Shown here piece by piece: positions 16,939 to 25,420 of a stretch of 64,000 nt of DNA. The number at the start of each line of letters is the position of its first letter. Positions within the stretch are counted from its first letter, which is position 1. Source of the DNA: Streptomyces microflavus (GTDB lineage Bacteria > Actinomycetota > Actinomycetes > Streptomycetales > Streptomycetaceae); the NCBI RefSeq assembly GCF_014650075.1, contig NZ_BMUG01000013.1, positions 124,001-188,000 on the forward strand, in the 5' to 3' direction. A program made the translations under genes and the position numbers. Below the pieces are notes generated by a model. It saw only the letters and a program-made list of their open reading frames with translations, did not search any database and was not told where the DNA came from.

Positions 16939-17184
16939 TCAGGTTCCGCGAGCCCGCGGCAGGTCCCGGCGAGCTCCGGCCGCCGCCTGTTCCTCTGGGC
17001 GGAGCACGTTGTTCAGCCTTTCCGGGGCGGCCAGTTGCCCGATGCTCGGAGGGCCATGTATTCCGCCGTCGGCGGGAAGGTGGGAGCGAAGCGCGCGGCG
17101 GATCACGGATTCAGGCCTGTCCGGGTAGGCGACTTCCTTGAGGAACTCGGCCGCCCTCGTCACTACTTCGTCCTTGGCGACCAT
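16939..17184 (-). CDS. Small hypothetical protein, possibly a decayed YrhB-like gene
   Basis: 81 aa from the ATG at 17184 (GGAG eight bases upstream). The first 30 residues (MVAKDEVVTRAAEFLKEVAY) look like the N-terminus of small YrhB/Imm35-type proteins; beyond 'RPESVI' the resemblance stops and the composition turns to Arg/Pro/Ala, as if frameshifted. Not confidently functional. The rest of the 529-nt stretch between the SARP gene and the lectin gene holds only the inverted repeat described separately. Confidence 0.35.
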   Translation of the reverse strand: MVAKDEVVTRAAEFLKEVAYPDRPESVIRRALRSHLPADGGIHGPPSIGQLAAPERLNNVLRPEEQAAAGARRDLPRARGT

Positions 17185-17289
17185 CTATGGAGCTCCAGTG
17201 CGATGTGGGATGCGGCCGGTGTGCGAGACATTTTGCCGCACCCGGCGGCCAGGGCGACCGCGCGATCCGGGCCCCCGTCCGCCGACGGG

Positions 17290-18342
17290 TCAGGTCGACC
17301 AGACCACCCTGCCGTTGTGCACGATGACCACCTTGGCGTCCGGGCGGAGAACCATCTGGGCGCCGCCGAAATTGTGGGTCTTGGAGGCCCAGATCGCGCG
17401 GTCGTCGCCGTTGTGGATGACCAGGTTGCCGTCGGGCTGGAAGATCGCCCGGTGGTTCTGACCGAAGGTCATGGCGGCCCAGATGGGCTTGTTCTGCTCG
17501 TTGTAGACGACGAGGTTGCCGTCCTGCTGCATCGTCATACGGATGCGGTTCGTGGCCCAGGACTGGCCCACCCCGATGGAGCTGGTCGCGGAGACCGTCT
17601 GGGTGCCCCAGTTCGGCTTCGGGGCCGCCTTGGGCTTCGGTTTCGGGGAGGCCTTCGGCTTCGGCTTCTCGGTGGGGGCGCTCGTGCTGGGCTGCGGGGC
17701 GGGGACGGCCGGGGCGGGGGCGGCCTTCGGTGGGGTGATCTTCTTCTGTTCGGTCGCGGACGGTGTGGGTTTCACCGCCACGTAGTCCTCCAGGGCCGCC
17801 GGAGCCGTCTCGGGGTTGAGGACCGTGTCGGCGCTCCCGGCAACCGGTGCCGTCCCGGTGTTACGGGGCTCCTCGTCGTTCGCGCTGCCCATCAGGAGCA
17901 CGGGGATCGCGACCAGGGCCGCGCCGACGAACACGGCCCCCGCCAGGACCGGGGTGCGGGGGCGGCCCCTGTCGACCGCCGTGAGTGTCTTGGTCTCCGG
18001 CGCGGTTCCGACGGCCGCTGCCAGGGCGGCGCCCTCCGCGTGGGCCTCCTCGGGCTCCTTGGCCGTCCCGGCCGTGGGCGAGGGCTCCGACGGGGTGGCG
18101 GGCTCGGCCGGCGCGGCGGGGTCGGGTGTGGCGGGTGCCTTTGCTTCCGCCTCCTCCGCGGCAGAGGCGGCGGGCTTCGGCTCCTCCGTGGCGGAGGGGG
18201 TGGGCGCCGTCTCGGCCTTCGGTGGAGCGGCCGGGGTCTCCTCCGCCGGTGCGGTGGGCGGTGGGGGCGCAGGGCTGGACTCCTCCGCGCGGGTGGTGGC
18301 TGCCGCGGTGCTGGCGCCGGGGGTGGCGGGCTCGTGGGGCAT
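17290..18342 (-). CDS. Membrane-anchored protein with bulb-type (B-) lectin domain
   Basis: 350 aa from the ATG at 18342, RBS GAGGAGGAG. Layout: 128 residues of Ala/Pro/Glu-rich low complexity, one membrane helix (PVLAGAVFVGAALVAIPVLLM, about 131-151), a Pro/Lys-rich stalk, and a C-terminal B-lectin domain (about 245-350) with QDGNLVVYN, QPDGNLVIHN and the third, less conserved DAKVVIVHN. The QxDxNxVxY triplet binds mannose in monocot lectins. Topology would place the lectin outside the cell. The region around the helix is clearly related to the ricin-lectin protein encoded at 19305, on the opposite strand, so the two share one scaffold with different sugar-binding heads. Confidence 0.8.
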   Translation of the reverse strand: MPHEPATPGASTAAATTRAEESSPAPPPPTAPAEETPAAPPKAETAPTPSATEEPKPAASAAEEAEAKAPATPDPAAPAEPATPSEPSPTAGTAKEPEEAHAEGAALAAAVGTAPETKTLTAVDRGRPRTPVLAGAVFVGAALVAIPVLLMGSANDEEPRNTGTAPVAGSADTVLNPETAPAALEDYVAVKPTPSATEQKKITPPKAAPAPAVPAPQPSTSAPTEKPKPKASPKPKPKAAPKPNWGTQTVSATSSIGVGQSWATNRIRMTMQQDGNLVVYNEQNKPIWAAMTFGQNHRAIFQPDGNLVIHNGDDRAIWASKTHNFGGAQMVLRPDAKVVIVHNGRVVWST

Positions 18343-18627
18343 GCGCTGACTCCTCCTCGGTGGCGCGCCCAACGTAGCCCGTCGCGGGGAGGGCGGGCGG
18401 TGTCTCGGCCCTTACGCTCCCGACGCTTTGTCCACCTGCGCCTCACTGGTCCCGGAAAGTTCTTCGTTCGGGCAGCAAACGGGCACGTGGTCAGGCTATT
18501 CGGATCTCCTGCCGCACGCCGTCATCGAGGCTCGTATGACATCCTGTTGGCTTCCCGATCCGATCACTGTCGGCGCTACGCGTAGACCGCTCGGCGCTCA
18601 AGAATTCGTACGGAGCCAAGAGTTCAG
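18343..18627. promoter_or_regulatory. Divergent region between the two lectin operons
   Basis: 285 nt with no gene. It must hold promoters for the B-lectin gene (minus) and for the T7SS-associated/ricin-lectin pair (plus). No confident -35/-10 pair or operator could be chosen. Confidence 0.25.
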
Positions 18628-19308
18628 GTGGAGAATCCGACCGGAGAGCCGCAAGAGGGGCCGCAGGGCGCTCCGTTGGCCTTCCCCGATGCCTCCCTGG
18701 TGCCGGATGCCGTGAAGGACGCAGCCCGTCGGGCTCCGGGGCACTGGATCGGGATCGTCGATCCGGAGTGGACCGAGGAGCGTACGCCGCCGGAGTGGGC
18801 CGTGCTGGGGGAGTGGCAGTCGGACGCGAGCGGGGACGTGGGCGAGTACCGCGCCAACCCGGCGTACCGGCCCTCGGCCCGCGTCCTCGGGTGGCCGGAG
18901 CCCACTGATCCGGTCGACGCGGCGGCTCAGCGGGCCGCGACCGGATACGGCACGGTCGACGAGGCGCTGGCCGCTCTCGCGGAGGCGGATGTCACCGTCG
19001 TGCGCGGGCCGGACGGTGGGCCGCTCGTGGCCGCCGGGCGGGACGGGGCGCCGGTGCTGCTCCTGTTCACCTCGTCCACACATGAATTCATGTCTGCGGT
19101 ACTTCACCATGACACGCTGTCCGCACGGGAGCTGGCCAGGTCGGTGACGGCCGCCGGCGCCCTGCTGTCGGTCAACCCCGGTGCCGCGGCACCCCTGCTC
19201 ATCCCGGCCGACAGCCTTCTCGGGCCCCTGGACCACGCCCCCGTGGCCGGGACGAGCGGCCCCCATTCGACCGAACCCCGGCCCCACACCACAGGGAGGA
19301 CCCCGTGA
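18628..19308 (+). CDS. Type VII secretion system-associated protein
   Basis: 226 aa, GTG start at 18628 with weak RBS. It contains the pattern characteristic of the Streptomyces 'type VII secretion system-associated protein' family: APGHWIGIVDPEW, PPEWAVLGEWQSD, YRANPAYRPSARVLGWPEPTDPVDAA, QRAATGYGTVDEALAALAEADV, and a C-terminal half with SseB-like character (VLLLFTSSTHEF). Predicted cytoplasmic. Molecular role is unknown. The GTG of the ricin-lectin gene overlaps its stop, so the two are coupled. Confidence 0.75.
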   Translation: MENPTGEPQEGPQGAPLAFPDASLVPDAVKDAARRAPGHWIGIVDPEWTEERTPPEWAVLGEWQSDASGDVGEYRANPAYRPSARVLGWPEPTDPVDAAAQRAATGYGTVDEALAALAEADVTVVRGPDGGPLVAAGRDGAPVLLLFTSSTHEFMSAVLHHDTLSARELARSVTAAGALLSVNPGAAAPLLIPADSLLGPLDHAPVAGTSGPHSTEPRPHTTGRTP

Positions 19309-20654
19309 CGAGTTCGTCGTCGTCCCAGCAGACCCCCGTTTCTCCTGAGGCTCGTACGGAGTCCGGTGCCGAGGGCGAGGGCACGGCCGTGAACTCCGCC
19401 GCCGGCGCCGCTCCCGTCGCCTCCGGTGCTTCCGCCGTACCTGATACGGCAGCCGCGCCCGACTCCGAGCCGGCAGAGGCGAAGACCGAAGCGGCCGCCG
19501 CCCCGGAGACTCCGGAAGCCCCGGAGACTCCGAAGGCCCCGGAGGGTGAGAAGTCCGGAGCGTCCAAGTCCCCTGAGGCCGCCGCCAGTACCGCAGCCGC
19601 CGAGCCCGGGTCCGCGACCTCCGGGGCCCAGGCCGGATCCCCCGGGGCCCAGGCCGGAACCCCCAGGGCCCAGGCCGGAACCCCCGAGTCTCAGACCGGA
19701 ACCCCCGACTCCGACCCCGACCCCAGTGCCTCCGCCGCCGCCCAGAGCCGGCTCCCCGCCCTCGTACGGACCATGAGCGCCACCGCCATCGGCCAGCCGC
19801 AGCAGGAGGCCGGTCCGGTGGGGCGGCCGGGCAAGGCCGCACTCGCGGGTGCGGCGGTCGTGGGCGCGCTGCTCGTGTCGGTGCCCTTCCTCGTACTCGC
19901 CGGGAACAACGACGACGGGCCCAAGCAGACGAACGCGGCGGCAGCCGGGACCGTCCTCGACGGGAGCGGGCAGGAGGCGCCGGGCGAGTTCGCCGTCACC
20001 GCGCCCGAGACCAGCGCGTCCGCCGAGGACGAGAACGGGAAGAAGGGGGAGAAGAGCAAGGACGGGGAGCCGGAGACGGCCGGCAACCCCGTGCCCGTCA
20101 TTCCCCCGGCCGCCGCGCCTTCCGGTGGCGGCAAGGACGCGCCGAAGAAGGAAGCCGCCCCCAAGACCCCGCCGAAGAAGGCCGACAGCCCGAAGGCCCA
20201 GCCCAAGAAGGCCACCGGCGGGGCGAAGAACCAGCCCGCCAAGGCAGGGCCCGCCGTGACGCTCAGCGGGCCCGTCTCCTTCCGCAGCCATCTCTCCGGC
20301 CGCTGCCTCGACGTACCCGGCCACAACTTCAACGACGGCCAGCCGCTGTTCATGTGGGACTGCAACGGCGCCGACGCCCAGAAGTGGCGCTTCGCCTCCG
20401 ACGGCACCATCCGGGCCAAGGACAAGTGCCTGGACGTCGCCAACGCGAACTTCAACAACGGCTCCCGTATCCAGCTCGCCTGGTGCAACGGCTCCGCCGC
20501 CCAGAAGTTCGCCCTGAACGGTGCCCACGACCTGGTCAACACCGTCGTCGGCAAGTGCGTCGACATCCCGAACCACAGCCGGGGCAGGGGCCCGGAGACC
20601 TATCTGATCCTGTGGGAGTGCACGGGCCTCGACAACCAGAAGTGGAGCGTCTGA
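19305..20654 (+). CDS. Membrane-anchored protein with ricin B-type beta-trefoil lectin
   Basis: 449 aa, GTG start at 19305 overlapping the upstream TGA, RBS GGGAGG. Residues 1-175 are low complexity, including four imperfect GAQAGTP units; a membrane helix (ALAGAAVVGALLVSVPFLVLAG, about 179-200) follows, then a Pro/Lys/Ala stalk, and a ricin-type trefoil (about 320-449) with LSGRCLDVPGHNFNDGQPL, DCNGADAQKW, KDKCLDVANANFNNGS, WCNGSAAQKF, GKCVDIPNHS and the terminal DNQKWSV, i.e. three QxW-like subdomains. The lectin would be extracellular. It sits just upstream of the core T7SS genes and has a paralogous scaffold in the B-lectin gene. Confidence 0.85.
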   Translation: MTSSSSSQQTPVSPEARTESGAEGEGTAVNSAAGAAPVASGASAVPDTAAAPDSEPAEAKTEAAAAPETPEAPETPKAPEGEKSGASKSPEAAASTAAAEPGSATSGAQAGSPGAQAGTPRAQAGTPESQTGTPDSDPDPSASAAAQSRLPALVRTMSATAIGQPQQEAGPVGRPGKAALAGAAVVGALLVSVPFLVLAGNNDDGPKQTNAAAAGTVLDGSGQEAPGEFAVTAPETSASAEDENGKKGEKSKDGEPETAGNPVPVIPPAAAPSGGGKDAPKKEAAPKTPPKKADSPKAQPKKATGGAKNQPAKAGPAVTLSGPVSFRSHLSGRCLDVPGHNFNDGQPLFMWDCNGADAQKWRFASDGTIRAKDKCLDVANANFNNGSRIQLAWCNGSAAQKFALNGAHDLVNTVVGKCVDIPNHSRGRGPETYLILWECTGLDNQKWSV

Positions 20655-20799
20655 CCGGAGCTCCCGGGGACCGCGGGCGCCGCCCCCGGATACCGTACGC
20701 GCCGGGACGGGGCATGATGGCAGCGTCGGACTGCTGCCCGCCCCCGGCGCAGACAAGGGGCGTTCGTCGAAGACGCCGCCGTAGCAAGGAGGTTGGTGC
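20655..20799 (+). promoter_or_regulatory. Gap before the EccA-like gene
   Basis: 145 nt without a gene. The RBS AAGGAGG (20786-20792) precedes the GTG at 20800. It probably carries the promoter of the EccA-like/mycosin pair. Confidence 0.3.
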
Positions 20800-23700
20800 G
20801 TGTCGCGCCAGGTACTGTCGGTCGGCCCCGGGGACCGCTTCTCGACGATCGGTGAGGCGCTCGCCGCTGCCCGCACCGGTGCGCTCATCAGCGTCCGGCC
20901 CGGAACGTACGCGGAGAACCTGGTGATCCACACCCGGGTCACCCTCACCGCCGCCGAGGGCCGGGGCACGGTGGAGATCCGGCCGCGTTCGGGCAGCGTC
21001 ATCGCGCTGCGCGCCGACGCGGTCATGCTCTCCGAACTCACCCTGCGCGGCGGCGACGCCGAGCTGCCCGCCGTGGATGTGCGGCGCGGGCAGGCCGCGT
21101 TCGACGGCTGCGAGATCGTCGGCGCCGCCTGGACCGCGATGCTGGCCGGCGGGACCGGCTCCCTCGCGCTGCGGGACTGCCGGGTGAGCAACCCGCAGGG
21201 CGCGGGCATCGTGGTGACCTCCACCACGCCCACCACCGTGGAGTCCTGCACGCTCGAACACCTCGGCACCAGCGGCATCGTCCTCGCCGAGCAGGGCGAG
21301 GCACGCATCCGCGACTGCACGGTACGCGGCGCCCGCGGCAACGGACTCCTCGCCAACGGCGAGACCCGGGGCACCGTCGAGGACTGCGACATCTCCTCCA
21401 CCGACAAGCCCTCCATCGCCCTGGAGGAGAACTCCGCCGTCTCGGTCGTCCGGACCGTCGTGCACGACACCAGCACCGGCGTCCACCTGAGCAGCGCGGG
21501 CCGCACCACGCTGGAGGACGTCCGTGTCACCGGCGCCTCCGGCAACGGGATCGCCCTGGCCGGGGGCACCGACCCCGTACTGCGCCGCTGCCGAGTCTCA
21601 CGCGTGCGCGGCCACGGCATGGTCGTCACCGACCGGGCCCGCGGCACCTTCGAGGACTGCTGGGTCGACGGCGCGCAGGGCGCCGCGCTCCGGGTCGCCG
21701 GGGCTTCCTCCCCGGCGCTGACCGGGCTGACCGTCCGCGACTGCGAAGGGGCCGGGCTGCTCCTGGAGGAGGACTCCGCGCCGGAGCTGGACCGCCTGGA
21801 GGTGATCGGCTCCTCGCCCGCCGTCGCGCTGCTCGGCGGCGCCAACCCGCTGCTGCGCCGGGCCCGGCTGGTCGAGCCCGCCGGCGACGGCATCGTGGCC
21901 ACCCGGGACGCCCGGGGCCGCGTCGAGGACTGCGAGATCGTCCGGCCGAAGGGCGCCGGTGTACGGGTGGCCTCCGGCTCCACCCTCTACCTGGCCGGCG
22001 GCGGGGTCTCCGACACCGCCACCAGCGGCCTGATCGTGGAGGACGGCGGCAACGTCACCGTCCGCGACTTCCGCGTCGAGATCTCCGGCGAGGAGGGCGT
22101 GGTCGTCGCCGCCGGCGGCGAGCTGACCGCCAACCGCACCACCGTGCACGCCCCCAAGGGCCACGGCTTCCTGCTCCACGAGGGCGCGCTCGCCTCGCTC
22201 AGCGGCTGCGAGGCCAACGGCGGCGCCCAGGACGGCTTCCGGGTGGAGTCCACCGCACCCGTATCGCTCGTCAACTGCACCGCCCGGGAGAACGAGGGCG
22301 GCGGCCTGGTGCAGACCGCCCCCGGCGAACGTCTCGCGGTGGAGGGCCTGAACAGCGTCTCCAACGGCAAGCGGGACGCCTGGGGCAGCGGCAGCGCCGA
22401 GAACACCGACCCGGCGGGCTCCGGCGCCGCCGACGGACCCGCCCCCGACCGCGCGGACGGACCCCTCGGCGCCCTCAACGCGCTCATCGGCCTGGAGAAC
22501 GTCAAGCAGCAGGTCCGCACCCTGGTCAACCTCACCCAGCTCGCCCAGCGCCGCGAGCAGCTCGGCATGCCCGCACCGCCGATGAGCAGACACCTGGTCT
22601 TCGCCGGGCCGCCCGGCACCGGCAAGACCACCGTCGCCCGCCTCTTCGGGGCGATCCTGGCCGAGCTGGGTTCGCTGCGCAGCGGCCACCTCGTGGAGGT
22701 CTCCCGCGCCGACCTCGTTGCCCAGGTCGTCGGCGGAACCGCGATCAAGACCTCCGAGACCTTCCAACGGGCCCTCGGCGGAGTGCTGTTCATCGACGAG
22801 GCGTACACGCTCACCGCCGACAGCGGCAACGGCGGCGCCGACTTCGGCCGCGAGGCCGTGGACACCCTGCTGAAGCTCATGGAGGACCACCGCGACGACG
22901 TGGTGGTGGTCGCGGCCGGATACTCCCGCGAGATGGACTCCTTCCTCAGCTCCAACCCGGGCCTGGCGTCCCGCTTCTCGCGGACCGTCGAGTTCGAGAA
23001 CTACTCCGTGGACGACCTGGTCGCGATCATGGAGAGCATGTGCGCCCAGCACCAGTACGAGCTTGGTGAGGGGACCGCCGAGGCGCTGGCCGCCCACTTC
23101 GGGGCGATGGACCGGGACGCCGGATTCGGCAACGGCCGGGCCGCACGCGGGGTGTTCGAGGAGATGGTGGACCGGCAGGCGGTCCGGCTCTCCGCGCAGC
23201 CCCAGGTCAGCGAGCGCGATCTGCGGCTGCTGCTCCCCGACGACGTCTCCGCCACCGCCGTCGCGTCGGCCGCCGGGACCGCCGCACCGGCCGACGACCC
23301 GCTCACCCGCCTCGGCGACATGATCGGCCTGGCCGAGGTGAAGCGCGAGGTCGCCGACCTGGTCAACCTCATCACCACCGCCCGCCACCGGGCCGCCGCC
23401 GGGCTCCCCGTCCCCTCGCTCAGTAACCATCTGGTCTTCACCGGCCCGCCCGGCACCGGCAAGACCACCGTCGCCCGCCTCTACGGCGAGGTGCTCACCC
23501 AGCTCGGCGTCCTGCAGCGCGGCCAGCTGATCGAGGCGGCCCGCGCCGACCTCGTCGGCCGTTACATCGGCCACACCGCCCAGTTGACCCGCGAGGTCTT
23601 CGAAAAGGCCCGTGGCGGCGTGCTGTTCATCGACGAGGCGTACACCCTCACCCCGCGCGGCGGCGGCGCCGACTTCGGCCAGGAGGCGGTGGACACCCTG

Positions 23701-24111
23701 CTGAAGCTGATGGAGGACCACCGCGACGAGGTCGTCGTCATCGTCGCCGGCTACACCGACGAGATGGAACGCTTCCTCGCCTCCAACCCCGGCCTCTCCT
23801 CCCGCTTCCCGCGCCGGATCTCCTTCGCCGACTACTCCTCCGAGGAGCTGGTCACCATCGTCCGCGCCCAGGCCGCGAACATGGGGTACGAGTGCGGGCC
23901 CGGCACCGGCCCGCTGCTCAAGGAGTACTTCGACGCGCTGCCCCGGGACCGCTCCTTCGGCAACGCCCGCCTGGCCCGCCAGGTGGTCGAGTCGATGGTC
24001 ACCCGCCAGGCGGGCAGGCTCAGTTCACTGGCCGCGCCCACCCTGGACGACCTGCGGATCCTCCTCCCGTCGGACGTCACGGCCGTGGCCCCGAAGGCGG
24101 TCCCCCGATGA
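20800..24111 (+). CDS. EccA-like double AAA+ (CbxX/CfqX) ATPase fused to a right-handed beta-helix
   Basis: 1103 aa, GTG start. Residues 1-525 form a long right-handed parallel beta-helix (about 24 coils of the type GNGLLANGETRGTVEDCDI). Two CbxX/CfqX-type AAA+ domains follow (about 560-800 and 840-1080), each with Walker A GPPGTGKTTVARL, Walker B GGVLFIDEAYTL, and a LLKLMEDHRD helix. Mycobacterial EccA has a TPR N-terminus and one AAA domain, so the beta-helix and the ATPase duplication are differences. Expected role is a cytosolic chaperone/unfoldase for T7SS substrates. The stop overlaps the mycosin start (ATGA), so they are coupled. Confidence 0.85.
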   Translation: MSRQVLSVGPGDRFSTIGEALAAARTGALISVRPGTYAENLVIHTRVTLTAAEGRGTVEIRPRSGSVIALRADAVMLSELTLRGGDAELPAVDVRRGQAAFDGCEIVGAAWTAMLAGGTGSLALRDCRVSNPQGAGIVVTSTTPTTVESCTLEHLGTSGIVLAEQGEARIRDCTVRGARGNGLLANGETRGTVEDCDISSTDKPSIALEENSAVSVVRTVVHDTSTGVHLSSAGRTTLEDVRVTGASGNGIALAGGTDPVLRRCRVSRVRGHGMVVTDRARGTFEDCWVDGAQGAALRVAGASSPALTGLTVRDCEGAGLLLEEDSAPELDRLEVIGSSPAVALLGGANPLLRRARLVEPAGDGIVATRDARGRVEDCEIVRPKGAGVRVASGSTLYLAGGGVSDTATSGLIVEDGGNVTVRDFRVEISGEEGVVVAAGGELTANRTTVHAPKGHGFLLHEGALASLSGCEANGGAQDGFRVESTAPVSLVNCTARENEGGGLVQTAPGERLAVEGLNSVSNGKRDAWGSGSAENTDPAGSGAADGPAPDRADGPLGALNALIGLENVKQQVRTLVNLTQLAQRREQLGMPAPPMSRHLVFAGPPGTGKTTVARLFGAILAELGSLRSGHLVEVSRADLVAQVVGGTAIKTSETFQRALGGVLFIDEAYTLTADSGNGGADFGREAVDTLLKLMEDHRDDVVVVAAGYSREMDSFLSSNPGLASRFSRTVEFENYSVDDLVAIMESMCAQHQYELGEGTAEALAAHFGAMDRDAGFGNGRAARGVFEEMVDRQAVRLSAQPQVSERDLRLLLPDDVSATAVASAAGTAAPADDPLTRLGDMIGLAEVKREVADLVNLITTARHRAAAGLPVPSLSNHLVFTGPPGTGKTTVARLYGEVLTQLGVLQRGQLIEAARADLVGRYIGHTAQLTREVFEKARGGVLFIDEAYTLTPRGGGADFGQEAVDTLLKLMEDHRDEVVVIVAGYTDEMERFLASNPGLSSRFPRRISFADYSSEELVTIVRAQAANMGYECGPGTGPLLKEYFDALPRDRSFGNARLARQVVESMVTRQAGRLSSLAAPTLDDLRILLPSDVTAVAPKAVPR

Positions 24112-25364
24112 GGCCGCCCGCGCATGGGACGACACGTCTGCTGTACGGGGCCGGGTTCGCCGCCGCCCTGCTGCTGCCCGCCGCCCCCGCCCAGGCCGAG
24201 CCCCCCTCCCGTGCCCCGGCGGCTCTCCCCGCCGCCGACGGGAAGAAGGGCCAGGAGCTGCCCGGCATGCCCACCGCACTCGACCCCCGGGCCGAGACCG
24301 TCGCCTGCACGCCCGCCTCCAAGGAGAAGGCCAAGAAGCAGGACTGGTCCCGCCAGCGCCTCGACCTGGACCGGCTGCACCGGCACACCACCGGGGCGGG
24401 CGTGACCGTCGCACTGGTCTCCACCGGGGTCGACCCCGGGGCCGCCGGGCTGGAGGGCCGGGTCACCGCCCGGGGCGAGGCCGCCGACGACTGCGTCGGG
24501 CAGGGTACGTTCCTGGCCGGGCTGATCGCCGGGACCGGCTCCACCACCCCCCGTCTGGCCGGGGTCGCCCCGGGCGCGAAGATCCTGGCCCTGCGCGGCA
24601 CCGACCGGCGCGGGCAGCCCGACCCCGTGCTCGTCACGGCGGCGGTACGGGCCGCGACCGCCGCGAAGGCCGACGTCATCGCGGTCGCGGTGGCCCTCCC
24701 GCGCAAGGACGCCGCCCTCACCCGGGCCGTCGCCGAGGCCCGCAAGGCCGGGGCGGTGGTGGTCGCCGCCGCCACCCCGGACCCGCCGTCCCGGGGTTCG
24801 GGCGACGAGATCCCCTCCCGTACCTACTGGCCCGCCGGTGAGCCCGGAGTCCTCGCCGTCGCCGACATGCTGCCCGGCGGCACCCGCCCGGACGGCGCGC
24901 TGCCCACCGGCACCGTCGACCTGGCCGCGCCCGGCGCCGGGGTGGTCTCCGGCGGGCCGCGCGGGAAGGGCCACTACCTCGGGGGCGGCACCGCCGTGGC
25001 CACCGCTTACGCGGCCGGGGCCGTCGCGGCGGTCCGCGCCACCCACCCCGACGACCCGGCCGACGCGGTGACCCGTCGGCTCACGGCCACCGCGTACCCG
25101 GCGGACATCCCCCAGCTGGACGCCTACGCCGCCGTCACCACGGTCCTGGGTGACTCGGCCGCGTCCGCCGCCGGTGCGGAGCGGGCCGCTGAACCCGTGG
25201 CCGTACGCGACACCTCCGCCACCGACCGCGCCACCGGGCGGGCCACCCTCTTCGTGCTCCTCGGGTCGGCCGGCGTCCTCTCCCTCCTCTGGGCCGGTTT
25301 CGCCCTCTCGCGGGCGCGCGCCCGGGGCTGGCGCCCGGCCGGGGCCGGTACGACCGAGGGCTGA
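24108..25364 (+). CDS. Mycosin-like S8 subtilisin fold without catalytic triad (pseudoprotease)
   Basis: 418 aa from the ATG at 24108. Signal peptide 1-30, subtilisin-like domain about 85-345, and a C-terminal membrane helix (ATLFVLLGSAGVLSLLWAGFAL), the MycP layout. The active-site motifs are all altered: the Asp strand reads VALVSTGV (Ser105 for Asp), the His motif reads GQGTFLAGLIAG (Gln132 for His), the Ser motif reads GGGTAVATAYAAG (Ala296 for Ser), and the oxyanion Asn region is AAATPDP. It cannot work as a serine protease. MycP is known to stabilise the ESX membrane complex independently of proteolysis, so a structural role is likely. It converges on eccC across a strong terminator. 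Confidence 0.85.
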   Translation: MRPPAHGTTRLLYGAGFAAALLLPAAPAQAEPPSRAPAALPAADGKKGQELPGMPTALDPRAETVACTPASKEKAKKQDWSRQRLDLDRLHRHTTGAGVTVALVSTGVDPGAAGLEGRVTARGEAADDCVGQGTFLAGLIAGTGSTTPRLAGVAPGAKILALRGTDRRGQPDPVLVTAAVRAATAAKADVIAVAVALPRKDAALTRAVAEARKAGAVVVAAATPDPPSRGSGDEIPSRTYWPAGEPGVLAVADMLPGGTRPDGALPTGTVDLAAPGAGVVSGGPRGKGHYLGGGTAVATAYAAGAVAAVRATHPDDPADAVTRRLTATAYPADIPQLDAYAAVTTVLGDSAASAAGAERAAEPVAVRDTSATDRATGRATLFVLLGSAGVLSLLWAGFALSRARARGWRPAGAGTTEG

Positions 25365-25370
25365 ACGCGT

Positions 25371-25401
25371 GAGGCGCCCTCCCGTCGGGGGAGGGCGCCT
25401 C
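25371..25401. terminator. Perfect 13-bp bidirectional hairpin
   Basis: GAGGCGCCCTCCC (25371-25383) pairs perfectly with GGGAGGGCGCCTC (25389-25401) around a 5-nt loop, between the convergent mycosin and eccC genes. Confidence 0.9.
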
Positions 25402-25420
25402 ATCGGCGTAACTCTCCGGC

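Noticed and set aside
19104..21983. Minus-strand open frame of 959 codons across the lectin and EccA-like genes
   Set aside because: Crosses two well-supported plus-strand genes and has no domain signal.
21598..23721. Minus-strand open frame of 707 codons opposite the EccA-like ATPase
   Set aside because: Shadow of the AAA+ gene; composition typical of antisense frames.
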